From Oscillospiraceae bacterium (GTDB lineage: Bacteria; Bacillota; Clostridia; Oscillospirales; CAG-272): a stretch of DNA of 64,000 nucleotides. The notes under the pieces were generated by a model. It searched no databases and was not told the origin of the DNA. It worked only from the letters and a program-made list of their open reading frames with translations. Location of the stretch: the NCBI GenBank assembly GCA_015064725.1, contig SVRQ01000002.1:78753-142752 (forward strand), written 5' to 3'. Below are positions 17,257 to 25,631 of this stretch, one piece after another (within the stretch, counting starts at the first letter, position 1; the number at the start of each line of letters is the position of its first letter). The position numbers were made by a program, and so were the translations under genes.

Positions 17257-17287
17257 GAAAAATGCGGGAAACCGCATTTTTCTTTTG
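17257..17287 (+). terminator. Intrinsic terminator
   Basis: AAAAATGCGG, GAAA, CCGCATTTTT. It ends the cobalamin-controlled operon. Confidence 0.9.
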
Positions 17288-17318
17288 CAGGTTCTTTGTG
17301 CAAATTTTATATCATATA

Positions 17319-17347
17319 TTGACTTGAAGCATTTTTTATTGTATAAT
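17319..17347 (+). promoter_or_regulatory. Sigma-A promoter for the DUF4886 lipoprotein
   Basis: TTGACT, 17 bp, TATAAT, close to consensus. Confidence 0.85.
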
Positions 17348-17388
17348 ATTTGCAGTAATCTTAATTTATTTGAAAGGACTTTTTACCT

Positions 17389-19398
17389 ATGAAGAAAGTA
17401 ACAAGTTTATTGGCTCTCGTTTTGGCGCTCCTTATGTTGTTTACGGCTTGCGGCGAACCTGCTGTAACAACGGAAGCTACAAAAGATACGAATGCCACAA
17501 CAGAAGCCTCCACAACGGAAGAAGCTACAACAGCTACTACTGCTACTACAGAAGCAAAAGCTTGCGTTCACGAATGGGAAGTGCTCGAAGGCACAGCACC
17601 CGGCGTTTTGACGGAAGGCACAGGCAAATTCAAGTGCAAACTCTGCGAAGAAACGTTTGAAGGCACACTTCCCGCTACAAAGAAGATAAAGATCCTTGCT
17701 ATCGGTAACAGCTTCAGCGTTGACGCTATGGAAACTCACCTCCACAAAGTTTTCGCGGCTCTCGGCATCGAAGCAACGCTTGGCAACCTTTACATCGGCG
17801 GTTGCTCTCTCGATACACACTGGAATAATATCGAAAACAACAAGAAGGCTTATACATACTATTATAAATCTGCTCAGAAGAGCTCCTTCACTTCTATCAC
17901 AAACAGCGTAAACTCCGCCCTCAAATCTCAGGATTGGGATATTATCACTATCCAGCAGGTTAGCCAGGACAGCGGACGTCCCGAAACTTTCAACAACCTC
18001 CAGAACATCCTCGATTTCATCGAAGCTAACAAGACAAACCCCAACGCTAAGATCTATTGGCATATGACTTGGGCTTACGCACAGGGCAGCACACACGATG
18101 GTTTCAAAAACTACAACAAAGACCAGATGACGATGTACAACGCCATCACGGATGCTGTTGAAAACTACATTATGAAGTACGACGCTATCGACGGCGTTAT
18201 CCCCTCCGGTACAGCTATCCAGAACCTTCGTACATCCTACATCGGCGATAACCTCACACGCGACGGCTATCACCTCAACTTCACGGCGGACTCCCTTGGC
18301 AGACTTACAGCATCCGTTACTTGGGCTGCTGCGCTCACAGGCTCCGACCTTTCCGATTTCAAATATGAAAACAAAGCGTATCCCTCCGTTGCAGAAGCGG
18401 TTCCCGCTATCGTTGACGCGGTTTTGAACGCTGTTAAGACTCCTTTTGACGTTACACCCTCCAAGTATCCTCCCGAAGAGCCCGTTGTAGTTCCCAACGA
18501 AGCTTTGACGGAAGAGGATAAGGCTATCCTTAAAGGCTACGGTGTAAACCCCGATGATTACGAAGCACTCCCGCTTGATCTTACACTCCACGCATATTAC
18601 AATTCTTCCGGCGGTTCCACACTTACGACTAAATCCAACTCCACCGCAACTAACCTTGTAAACTTCATTGCAACACAGATATTTGAAAAAGCTCAGATCC
18701 CGAACGGCTCTATCATCTATATCAAGGATGGTTACCAGTACCGTCCCGAGGGTTGGACAGCTCTTAACACAAAGACTGCAAGCCGTCCCGGCAACGTAAC
18801 AACGGAATTTGTTGTTGTTGACTCTGCTTGGTGGGGCTCTTTCAACTACCGTGCGTTCAATATCGCGATCGAAGGTGCTGCTGCTTCCGCAGTTGTTGCA
18901 GAAAAGGATATGGGCGTATTCAAGGTTTATATTCCCAAGAATCCCGTTGAAGAAAAGCCTGCTGAAAAGCCTGCTATTCCCACAAGAGAAGAGCTTGCGG
19001 ATACAAGCAAATATAAGAAGCTTGATATCGATTTCACAGTACACGCATACTACAACTCCAGCGACAATACCTATAAATCCACAATGATCACAAGCTCCAA
19101 CAGCACAGCTTCCAACATCCCCAACTTTATAGCTACGCAGATCTTCACAAAAGAAGAGCTTCCCGTTGGTGCGGTTATCGTTGTTGACAAGGGCTATCAG
19201 TACCGTCCCGAAGGCTGGACAGCTCTTAATACAAAGACTGCTAACCGTCCCGGCAACGTAACGGATGAGATCGTTGTTATCGACGATGCTTGGTGGGGCT
19301 CCTTTAACCACCGTGCGTTCAACCTTTCCAAAAATCCCAACGCAACGATGAAGCAGTCCGATACAGAGCACTTTGCAATCTACATCCCCGTAAAATAA
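17389..19398 (+). CDS. DUF4886 (SGNH-hydrolase-like) lipoprotein with two C-terminal repeat modules
   Basis: A 669-residue lipoprotein: signal peptide with lipobox FTAC, a Thr/Glu/Ala-rich linker (about 25-57), a short 'C-x-x-C' segment, then a DUF4886 domain (about 95-335) with the SGNH-type start 'ILAIGNSFSVDA', a middle 'TIQQVSQDSG' and a closing 'DGYHLN' carrying the Asp-His pair. Two copies of a module of about 110 residues follow (about 390-510 and 540-665), each with 'GYQYRPEGWTALNTKTA', 'RPGNVT' and 'AWWGSFN'. The modules may bind carbohydrate or cell wall. DUF4886 proteins are thought to act on sugar substituents such as acetyl groups, but this is unproven. A GH3 glycosidase is next door. 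It is well expressed to judge from its biased codons. Confidence 0.75.
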   Translation: MKKVTSLLALVLALLMLFTACGEPAVTTEATKDTNATTEASTTEEATTATTATTEAKACVHEWEVLEGTAPGVLTEGTGKFKCKLCEETFEGTLPATKKIKILAIGNSFSVDAMETHLHKVFAALGIEATLGNLYIGGCSLDTHWNNIENNKKAYTYYYKSAQKSSFTSITNSVNSALKSQDWDIITIQQVSQDSGRPETFNNLQNILDFIEANKTNPNAKIYWHMTWAYAQGSTHDGFKNYNKDQMTMYNAITDAVENYIMKYDAIDGVIPSGTAIQNLRTSYIGDNLTRDGYHLNFTADSLGRLTASVTWAAALTGSDLSDFKYENKAYPSVAEAVPAIVDAVLNAVKTPFDVTPSKYPPEEPVVVPNEALTEEDKAILKGYGVNPDDYEALPLDLTLHAYYNSSGGSTLTTKSNSTATNLVNFIATQIFEKAQIPNGSIIYIKDGYQYRPEGWTALNTKTASRPGNVTTEFVVVDSAWWGSFNYRAFNIAIEGAAASAVVAEKDMGVFKVYIPKNPVEEKPAEKPAIPTREELADTSKYKKLDIDFTVHAYYNSSDNTYKSTMITSSNSTASNIPNFIATQIFTKEELPVGAVIVVDKGYQYRPEGWTALNTKTANRPGNVTDEIVVIDDAWWGSFNHRAFNLSKNPNATMKQSDTEHFAIYIPVK

Positions 19399-19407
19399 GT
19401 TAACTCA

Positions 19408-19440
19408 AAAACGCACTTCAATTTTGAAGTGCGTTTTTTG
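19408..19440 (+). terminator. Intrinsic terminator
   Basis: AACGCACTTC, AATTTT loop, GAAGTGCGTT then T run. Confidence 0.9.
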
Positions 19441-19454
19441 TTCAAAATGCGATG

Positions 19455-19483
19455 TTGACACCGACTTTCCTCTTTGCTACAAT
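19455..19483 (+). promoter_or_regulatory. Sigma-A promoter for the GH3 gene
   Basis: TTGACA, 17 bp, TACAAT. Confidence 0.85.
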
Positions 19484-19515
19484 GAAATTGTAATTTTATA
19501 AAGGAGCTTTTGCTT

Positions 19516-21831
19516 ATGTATAATATGTATAATCCAACCGAAAAATGGCTCAGAGCGCGTTTTTTGCCCTGTATTCCGCTTGGGGATAACAGGTCTGCTG
19601 TGACCGCTTGCGAACGTCATATTCAGCTTTCGCGCCGCGCGGCTTGCGAGGGCAGCGTTCTGCTCAAAAACAAGAACGGCTTTTTGCCGCTTGAAAAGGG
19701 CAAAAGGGTTGCCGTTTTCGGCAATGCACAGATAGATTACGTTAAGGGCGGAAGCGGCTCCGGTATGGTTCACACGGTCTATGTGAGAAATATCTATGAT
19801 GGGCTTAAAATGAAGGCGGGAAAGGTTGACGTGTTCGACTCTCTCTCCCTCTTTTATACAGACTACGTTGTAAATGAATATAAAAACGGCGGCGAAAACG
19901 GCAGGCTTAAAGAACCGAAAGTCCCCGCATCGCTTATGCGCTCCGCTTCCGAGTTTACGGATACTGCGATAATCACCATTTGCCGTTTTTCGGGCGAAGG
20001 CTTCGACAGATATAACGACGATAAAAACAAGTATTTCGACCTTGAAGACGGCGAAAAAGAAATGATCGCCGATGTGCTTGCAAATTTTGAGCACGTTGTG
20101 GTGCTTCTCAATGTAGGAAGTGCGATAAATACCGCTTGGCTTGCGAATGAGGACAAGATAGAATCCGCAATACTTCTCTGGCAGGGAGGAATCGAGGGCG
20201 GTCTTGCGGCGGCGGATATGCTTGTGGGCGACGATGCGCCCAGCGGCAAACTTCCCGATACCTTTGCAAGAAGCTTCGAGGACTATCCAACCTCTGCGGG
20301 CTTTCACGAATCCGAGGATTACGTTAAATACACGGAAGATATTTTCGTGGGCTACCGCTATTTTGAAACCATACCCGGAAAACAGGAATGTGTTGTCTAT
20401 CCTTTCGGACACGGTCTTACGTACACGGAATTTAAAATTTCCGATATTTTCGTTTGCAGTAACGGCAAACGCATTTTCGTGAATGCCGATGTGACCAATA
20501 TCGGAAATCGTGCGGGCAAAGAGGTCGTACAGGTTTATTACAGCGCTCCAAAGGGCAGGATAAGCAAAGAAAAGATAGCACTCGCGGCATTTGCAAAAAC
20601 TCCGCTTATTCAGCCGGGGAAGACCGTTACCGTGAATATGATGTTCAATGTTTCCGATATGGCAAGCTTTGACGATATGGGCGACGTGGAAAAGAGCGCA
20701 TACGTGCTTGAAAAAGGCGAATACAAGATATTCGTCGGCACGTCCGTGCGCGACAACGTTTGCGCAGATTACAAATACGTTCTTGAAGAAGACGTTATCG
20801 TAGAGAAGCTTAATTCGTACTGCGCGCCGAAAAAATTGGAAAAACGCTTGATGGCAGATGGAACTTTCCGAAGCGTTCCCGTATGCGCGGAAGAAAAGCA
20901 AAAAGCATTCCCCGTGAAATATCATAACGAATATAAGCCCAAGGATAAGGTCATAGAGCTTTACGACGTTGACGAGGGCAGGGCGACTCTTGATGAGTTT
21001 ATTTCGCAGATGAGCAATGAAGAACTTATGCTCCTCCTCTGCGGCAAGCCCGAAACGGGCGTGAGCGCGGGCACTATCGGCGGCGTGTTCAAATATAGAG
21101 TTATGCCCATTGCAACGGCGGACGGTCCTTCTGGTCTTCGTCTGCATTGGCAGAGAGGCGTTCGCCCAACGGCTTTCCCCGTTCCCACGGCGCGTGCAGC
21201 TTCCTTTAATACGGCTCTTGAGGAGGAGATAGGTAAAGCTATCGCTCTTGAATGCAAGGAAAACAATATTCAAGTATGGCTGGGACCGGGAATGAATATT
21301 CACAGAAATCCTCTTTGCGGAAGAAACTTTGAATATTACTCCGAAGACCCGATTGTTGCGGGCAAGATGAGTGCGGCGGCGGTACGCGGAGCAGAATCCG
21401 AACGTGTTGCGGCAACACCGAAGCATTTTGCCGCAAACAACAAGGAAACAAACCGTTTGGAAAGTGATTCCATCGTTTCGGAACGCGCCTTGCGCGAGAT
21501 ATACCTCAAAGGCTTCGAGATATGCGTGAAAGAAGCATATCCGAAAACGATAATGTCCTCCTATAACCGCATAAACGGTGTACACGGATCCGAAAACGCG
21601 GAGCTTCTTACGGGAATTTTGCGCGAGGAATGGGGTTTTGAGGGTATGGTATCCTCCGACTGGGAAAACACCGCAGAGCACTATAGAGAGGTCATCGGAG
21701 GAACGGACGTGCGTATGCCCGGCAACCAAGAGGGATTACTCAAAGCTCCCTATGAAGCGGGTCTTATCACAAGAGATCAGATGGCGGTATGCGTAAAACG
21801 CGCACTTGAAATGATACTTTGGGTGGAATAA
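19516..21831 (+). CDS. Glycoside hydrolase family 3, permuted domain order (beta-glucosidase-like)
   Basis: A cytoplasmic enzyme of 771 residues without a signal peptide. ATG 19516 is chosen for its spacing to AAGGAG at 19501. Usual GH3 enzymes start with the TIM barrel. Here the alpha/beta sandwich comes first ('RRAACEGSVLLKN', about 35-270), then a fibronectin-III-like domain ('VTNIGNRAGKEVVQVYY', about 330-400), and the TIM barrel last (about 485-771). The barrel carries 'DGPSGLR', 'NIHRNPLCGRNFEYYSEDP', 'KHFAANN' and the nucleophile motif VSSDW. The same inverted order is known from ruminal beta-glucosidases. It likely cleaves imported beta-linked di- or oligosaccharides; the exact sugar is open. 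Confidence 0.9.
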   Translation: MYNMYNPTEKWLRARFLPCIPLGDNRSAVTACERHIQLSRRAACEGSVLLKNKNGFLPLEKGKRVAVFGNAQIDYVKGGSGSGMVHTVYVRNIYDGLKMKAGKVDVFDSLSLFYTDYVVNEYKNGGENGRLKEPKVPASLMRSASEFTDTAIITICRFSGEGFDRYNDDKNKYFDLEDGEKEMIADVLANFEHVVVLLNVGSAINTAWLANEDKIESAILLWQGGIEGGLAAADMLVGDDAPSGKLPDTFARSFEDYPTSAGFHESEDYVKYTEDIFVGYRYFETIPGKQECVVYPFGHGLTYTEFKISDIFVCSNGKRIFVNADVTNIGNRAGKEVVQVYYSAPKGRISKEKIALAAFAKTPLIQPGKTVTVNMMFNVSDMASFDDMGDVEKSAYVLEKGEYKIFVGTSVRDNVCADYKYVLEEDVIVEKLNSYCAPKKLEKRLMADGTFRSVPVCAEEKQKAFPVKYHNEYKPKDKVIELYDVDEGRATLDEFISQMSNEELMLLLCGKPETGVSAGTIGGVFKYRVMPIATADGPSGLRLHWQRGVRPTAFPVPTARAASFNTALEEEIGKAIALECKENNIQVWLGPGMNIHRNPLCGRNFEYYSEDPIVAGKMSAAAVRGAESERVAATPKHFAANNKETNRLESDSIVSERALREIYLKGFEICVKEAYPKTIMSSYNRINGVHGSENAELLTGILREEWGFEGMVSSDWENTAEHYREVIGGTDVRMPGNQEGLLKAPYEAGLITRDQMAVCVKRALEMILWVE

Positions 21832-21846
21832 GCTTTCACCAAAAAT

Positions 21847-21876
21847 GAAAAAGCCCGCACAGGGCTTTTTCATTTT
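21847..21876 (+). terminator. Intrinsic terminator
   Basis: GAAAAAGCCC, five-base loop, GGGCTTTTTC followed by T run. Confidence 0.85.
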
Positions 21877-21900
21877 TTTGAATTTTTTACAATGAAATAA

Positions 21901-21929
21901 TTGAAAAGTTATATATCTTGTGATAGAAT
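21901..21929 (+). promoter_or_regulatory. Sigma-A promoter for ddh
   Basis: TTGAAA, 17 bp, TAGAAT. Confidence 0.75.
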
Positions 21930-21984
21930 AAATACGTTATTTTTTATGCCGAGCTCACTCGGCGAAACAAAGAAGGGTGATTTT

Positions 21985-22968
21985 ATGATTCGTATAGGTA
22001 TTTTTGGTTACGGCAACCTTGGCAGAGGCGTTGAAAGCGCTATCCGCCAGAACAGCGATATGGAGCTCGCGGCTGTTTTCACGCGCCGCGCCCCCGAAAG
22101 CGTAAAGCTTAGAACGGAAGGAGTTCCCGTATATCACGCGGATAAAGCCGCAGAGATGGCGGATAAGATCGACGTTATGATCCTTTGCGGAGGCAGCGCA
22201 ACTGACCTTCCCCGTCAGACACCCGAAATGGTTAAATATTTTAACGTAATTGACAGCTTTGATACACACGCAAAAATTCCGGAGCATTTTGAGGATGTTG
22301 ATGCTGCTGCTAAGGAAAGCGGCAAGATCGGCATTATCTCCGTTGGCTGGGATCCCGGTATGTTCTCCCTCAACCGCCTTTTCGGAGAGGCTATTCTTGC
22401 AAACGGTGCAACTTATACTTTCTGGGGCAAGGGCGTAAGCCAGGGCCATTCCGATGCCATCCGCCGTATTGAGGGCGTTGCAGATGCAAGACAGTACACA
22501 ATTCCCGTTGAAAGCGCACTTGAAGCGGTAAGAAGCGGTGCAAACCCCGAGCTTACCACGCGTGAAAAGCACACGCGCGAATGTTTCGTTGTTGCAAAAG
22601 ACGGTGCAGACAAGGCTCGCATTGAGAACGAGATAAAAACTATGCCCAACTATTTTGCGGATTATGACACAACGGTGCATTTCATCTCTCAGGAAGAGCT
22701 TAATGAAAAGCACGGCGGTATTCCGCACGGCGGCTTTGTTATCCGCAGCGGCAAGACGGGCTTTGAGCTTGAGAACAACCATATTATCGAATACAGCCTG
22801 AAGCTTGATTCCAACCCCGAATTTACTTCCTCCGTGCTCGTGGCGTATGCGCGTGCGGCTTACAGAATGAATAAAGAGGGTATGAACGGTTGTAAGACGG
22901 TGTTCGACGTAGCTCCCGCGTATCTCTCCCCTAAAACAGGCGCAGAGCTTCGCAAAGAATTGCTTTAA
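21985..22968 (+). CDS. ddh: meso-Diaminopimelate D-dehydrogenase
   Basis: A 327-residue NADP-dependent enzyme that makes meso-diaminopimelate in one step from tetrahydrodipicolinate, ammonia and NADPH, for lysine and peptidoglycan. ATG 21985 follows AAGGGTG; the ORF-track start is too long. The N-terminal Rossmann motif GIFGYGNLGRG and the blocks 'CGGSATDLP', 'DSFDTHAKIP' and 'SVGWDPGMFS' match Ddh. It stands alone between terminators. Presence of this one-enzyme shortcut suggests meso-DAP-type peptidoglycan. Confidence 0.95.
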   Translation: MIRIGIFGYGNLGRGVESAIRQNSDMELAAVFTRRAPESVKLRTEGVPVYHADKAAEMADKIDVMILCGGSATDLPRQTPEMVKYFNVIDSFDTHAKIPEHFEDVDAAAKESGKIGIISVGWDPGMFSLNRLFGEAILANGATYTFWGKGVSQGHSDAIRRIEGVADARQYTIPVESALEAVRSGANPELTTREKHTRECFVVAKDGADKARIENEIKTMPNYFADYDTTVHFISQEELNEKHGGIPHGGFVIRSGKTGFELENNHIIEYSLKLDSNPEFTSSVLVAYARAAYRMNKEGMNGCKTVFDVAPAYLSPKTGAELRKELL

Positions 22969-22976
22969 TAGGAATC

Positions 22977-23006
22977 AAAAAATCCACTCTCACGAGTGGA
23001 TTTTTT
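22977..23006. terminator. Bidirectional intrinsic terminator
   Basis: AAAAAATCCACTC, short loop, GAGTGGATTTTTT between convergent genes; works on both strands. Confidence 0.9.
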
Positions 23007-23008
23007 AC

Positions 23009-23695
23009 TTATGCAAGCTCTATTTTTTTAACTTCGTGTTCTACGGGCTCTTTTGTGCAGATGCACGCACGGTAGCCGTAGATGTGCTTGAATTCATCAA
23101 AGAAAGCGTCCGTTTGGGGTACGTTGTTTTCTATCATAGAAGCTTTGCCGCGGTGAAAATCGCAACGGAGCGCTTTAAGACCCATAGAAAATCCCGTGCC
23201 GCGCATTTTAACGTAGCTCTCTCTGATAGTCCAAAGACGGCAGAAAGCTTCCGTGGGGTTTTGCGACATCAAAATAGCATTCTGCTCCATTGTGGAGAAG
23301 AATCTTCCCGCGATACCCATAAGATCGTGGGGGCGCGTTGCGTTTTCAACGTCAACACCGCATTCCACGTCGGAAACGGTGCAAACAACGATCCTGCCGC
23401 TGTGAGAAATGTTGAAAAATTTATCCGTTTCGCCTGCAAGGTAAGGCTTTTCGTATTCGTTAAGCGTTATTTCGGGATTTTTAATGCCGAAAACGGTGGA
23501 AAGTGCGTAATCTCTCAAAAGTTCAGCACAAAGAAGCTCCGCTTTTGTGACGTTGTTGCGTGCACGCTCTATGCGCGCACGGCGGGCATCGGAAACGGAA
23601 GCAAGCTTTTCCTCGAAAAGGGGAGAGAGCTCGTCCGTTGCGGCGTTGTAAAATTTATCTGTATCTGAAAAAAAGGTTTTAGCGAAATGACTCAT
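23009..23695 (-). CDS. 4'-phosphopantetheinyl transferase, Sfp family
   Basis: A 228-residue enzyme that transfers phosphopantetheine from CoA to a conserved serine of carrier proteins. The family motifs are present in order: 'FNISHSG', 'GVDVE' and 'WTIRESYVKMRGTGF', holding the Mg-binding Asp/Glu residues and the catalytic lysine. Length and a two-domain duplicated layout fit Sfp rather than the small AcpS. No polyketide, peptide synthetase or fatty acid genes are nearby, so its carrier protein is unknown. ACGGAG precedes the ATG. Confidence 0.92.
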   Translation of the reverse strand: MSHFAKTFFSDTDKFYNAATDELSPLFEEKLASVSDARRARIERARNNVTKAELLCAELLRDYALSTVFGIKNPEITLNEYEKPYLAGETDKFFNISHSGRIVVCTVSDVECGVDVENATRPHDLMGIAGRFFSTMEQNAILMSQNPTEAFCRLWTIRESYVKMRGTGFSMGLKALRCDFHRGKASMIENNVPQTDAFFDEFKHIYGYRACICTKEPVEHEVKKIELA

Positions 23696-23731
23696 TTTAT
23701 CTCCGTGTTATAATTATAATCTTGTAGTAAA

Positions 23732-23760
23732 ATGATAACATAAATAAGGATGAAAGTCAA
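23732..23760 (-). promoter_or_regulatory. Sigma-A promoter for the Sfp-family gene
   Basis: On the minus strand: TTGACT, 17 bp, TATCAT. Confidence 0.75.
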
Positions 23761-23798
23761 GAAAGCGCACCTATTTTAAGTGCTTTAAAAGCCCCTTA

Positions 23799-23827
23799 TT
23801 GACACACGGACAAAAAAAGTGTACAAT
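23799..23827 (+). promoter_or_regulatory. Sigma-A promoter for the HAD phosphatase gene
   Basis: TTGACA, 17 bp, TACAAT. Confidence 0.85.
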
Positions 23828-23860
23828 ATAATCAAACAGAAAGAAAAGGATGACACGAAA

Positions 23861-24514
23861 ATGATAAAAGCAGTTATATTTGACCTTGACGGTACTCTTG
23901 CAAACACGTTTGACGATCTTCGCTCCTCAATAGACGATATGCGTGCGGCTTTCGGAATGGGACCTATCTCCCTGGAACAGATGACGTCATTTATAAACGC
24001 ATCTCTTCGCGGATTTGCTGAAGGCGGACTCGGCGGCGAGCGCACGGAGGAAGAGCTTGAAAAAGCTATGAAGATATACGTTGACGCTTATGCGGTACAC
24101 TATCTCGAAAAGACCTGCATTTACGAAGGACTTCCCGAAGTTTTGCAGAAACTTAAAGATGGCGGTGCAAGACTTGCTGTTTACTCCAACAAAATGGCGG
24201 ATTACGTTAAAAAAATATGCTTAAAGCTTTACGGCGAGGATACGTTCGATATACTTATGGGACCGGACGGCATTACTCCCAAGCCGGACCCTATGGGGGC
24301 TCTTATCGTTGCCGGAAAATGGGGCATCGACCCTTCTGAGATCGCTTACGTCGGCGACTCCGTAACGGATATGAAAACGGGGCTTGCGGCAGGAATGCAC
24401 ACTATAGGCGTTTCTTGGGGCTTTACCGCAAGAGAAGACCTTGCGGCGGCAGGCGCACATTACATCGTTGACACAAGACCCGAGCTTCTTGAGCTTCTCG
24501 AAAAATTGGCATAA
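23861..24514 (+). CDS. HAD-superfamily phosphatase (phosphoglycolate phosphatase-like)
   Basis: 217 residues. ATG 23861 (MIKAVIFDLDGTL) is preceded by GAAAAGGA; the track start at 23819 lies in the promoter. The catalytic DxDGT motif is at residues 8-12, the Ser/Thr motif in 'VYSNK', the Lys at 'TPKPDP' and the acidic pair in 'YVGDSVTDMKTG'. The helical cap (about 20-90) is of the Gph/PGMB type. Likely substrates are phosphoglycolate or sugar phosphates; motifs alone do not decide. It is flanked by its own promoter and terminator. Confidence 0.85.
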   Translation: MIKAVIFDLDGTLANTFDDLRSSIDDMRAAFGMGPISLEQMTSFINASLRGFAEGGLGGERTEEELEKAMKIYVDAYAVHYLEKTCIYEGLPEVLQKLKDGGARLAVYSNKMADYVKKICLKLYGEDTFDILMGPDGITPKPDPMGALIVAGKWGIDPSEIAYVGDSVTDMKTGLAAGMHTIGVSWGFTAREDLAAAGAHYIVDTRPELLELLEKLA

Positions 24515-24517
24515 GTA

Positions 24518-24546
24518 AAACCGCCCTTGGGAACAAGGGCGGTTTT
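24518..24546 (+). terminator. Intrinsic terminator
   Basis: AAACCGCCCTTG, GGAA, CAAGGGCGGTTTT. Confidence 0.9.
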
Positions 24547-24554
24547 GAATTTGA

Positions 24555-24617
24555 GTTAAAACGATAAGTCGTTTTAACGAAATTATTTAACTCACTTTTT
24601 CTTATTTAAAGAAAAAG
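24555..24617. repeat. Dispersed two-hairpin repeat, copy 1
   Basis: GTTAAAACGA/TCGTTTTAAC hairpin, then GAAATTATTT, then the palindrome CTTTTTCTTATTTAAAGAAA. The same order recurs at 42993-43054, so this is a dispersed non-coding repeat. Two more hairpins follow here (AAAACAC/GTGTTTT at 24638, CCTCTTT/AAAGAGG at 24683). Confidence 0.6.
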
Positions 24618-24710
24618 TTGAATAGAATAAATTTTTTAAAACACAACGTGTTTTAACTCCTCTAAAATAATAAAAAGCTTTTCCTCTTTACACAAAGAGG
24701 AAAAAATATA

Positions 24711-24739
24711 TTGTACTATTTAATTTTTTGTGATACAAT
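24711..24739 (+). promoter_or_regulatory. Sigma-A promoter for the SDR-HD operon
   Basis: TTGTAC, 17 bp, TACAAT. Confidence 0.7.
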
Positions 24740-24776
24740 AATATTATAATGAAATAAAAAACAAGGAGAAACAAAA

Positions 24777-25631
24777 ATGAAACTTCCTTTCAATATTGAC
24801 CTTACAAATAAAGTTTGCGTTGTTACAGGCGGTGCAGGCGTTCTTTGCGCCGGCTTTGCAAAAACTGTTGCAGCTTGCGGCGCAAGCGTTGCTATCCTCG
24901 ACCTCAACGAAGAAATGGCAAAAAAAGTTGCGGACGATATCGTAGCCGACGGCGGCAAGGCTATCGGTGTTAAGACAAACGTTCTTGAGCGCGAAAGCGT
25001 TGAAGCAGCAAGACAGGCCGTTCTCGATGCGTTCGGCACTTGCGACATCCTTATCAACGGTGCGGGCGGCAACAATCCCCGCGGTACAACAACAAAAGAA
25101 TATCTCTTCCCCGAAGACGTTGACGGTATCGAAGGTATTACAACTTTCTTTGACCTTGACCCCAAGGGTGTTGAATTCGTATTCAACCTCAACTTCCTCG
25201 GTACGCTTATCCCCACACAGGTATTTGCGCGCGATATGGCAAAGAAAGAGGGCACGAGCATCATCAATATTTCCAGTATGAACAGCTTCCGTCCCCTTAC
25301 AAAGATTCCTGCGTACTCCGGTGCTAAAGCCGCTATCTCCAATTTTACACAGTGGCTTGCAGTTCACTTCTCCAAGGTCGGCATAAGAGTTAACGCTATG
25401 GCTCCCGGTTTCTTCCTTACAAACCAGAACCACGCGCTTCTTATGAACCCCGACGGCACATATACGGAAAGAAGCAACAAGATCCTTTCCCACACTCCTA
25501 TGGGACGCTTCGGCACACCCGAAGATCTTACAGGTACGCTCCTTTGGCTCTGCGATAACAACGCTTCCGGCTTTGTAAACGGCGTTGTTGTGCCGATCGA
25601 CGGCGGTTTTGCCGCTTACTCCGGCGTATGA
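24777..25631 (+). CDS. SDR oxidoreductase, D-mannonate (fructuronate) oxidoreductase type
   Basis: A 284-residue short-chain dehydrogenase. The cofactor motif TGGAGVL is near residue 18, the catalytic serine lies in 'NISSMNSF' and the pair Y-S-G-A-K gives Tyr and Lys. The blocks 'FVFNLNFLGTLIPTQVFA', 'HTPMGRFGTPEDL' and 'GGFAAYSGV' closely match SDR enzymes that interconvert D-fructuronate and D-mannonate with NAD(P)H in hexuronate breakdown. No other hexuronate genes (uxaC, uxuA, kdgK) are adjacent, so the substrate is inferred from similarity only. The stop overlaps the next start (ATGA). RBS AAGGAG is good. Confidence 0.8.
   Translation: MKLPFNIDLTNKVCVVTGGAGVLCAGFAKTVAACGASVAILDLNEEMAKKVADDIVADGGKAIGVKTNVLERESVEAARQAVLDAFGTCDILINGAGGNNPRGTTTKEYLFPEDVDGIEGITTFFDLDPKGVEFVFNLNFLGTLIPTQVFARDMAKKEGTSIINISSMNSFRPLTKIPAYSGAKAAISNFTQWLAVHFSKVGIRVNAMAPGFFLTNQNHALLMNPDGTYTERSNKILSHTPMGRFGTPEDLTGTLLWLCDNNASGFVNGVVVPIDGGFAAYSGV

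Noticed and set aside
17407-19371. 654-codon ORF on the minus strand
   Set aside because: Shadow of the DUF4886 lipoprotein caused by its biased codons; Cys/Arg/Val-rich nonsense composition.
19477-21729. 750-codon ORF on the minus strand
   Set aside because: It is the antisense shadow of the GH3 gene; no RBS, no recognisable domain, and the plus frame is clearly coding.
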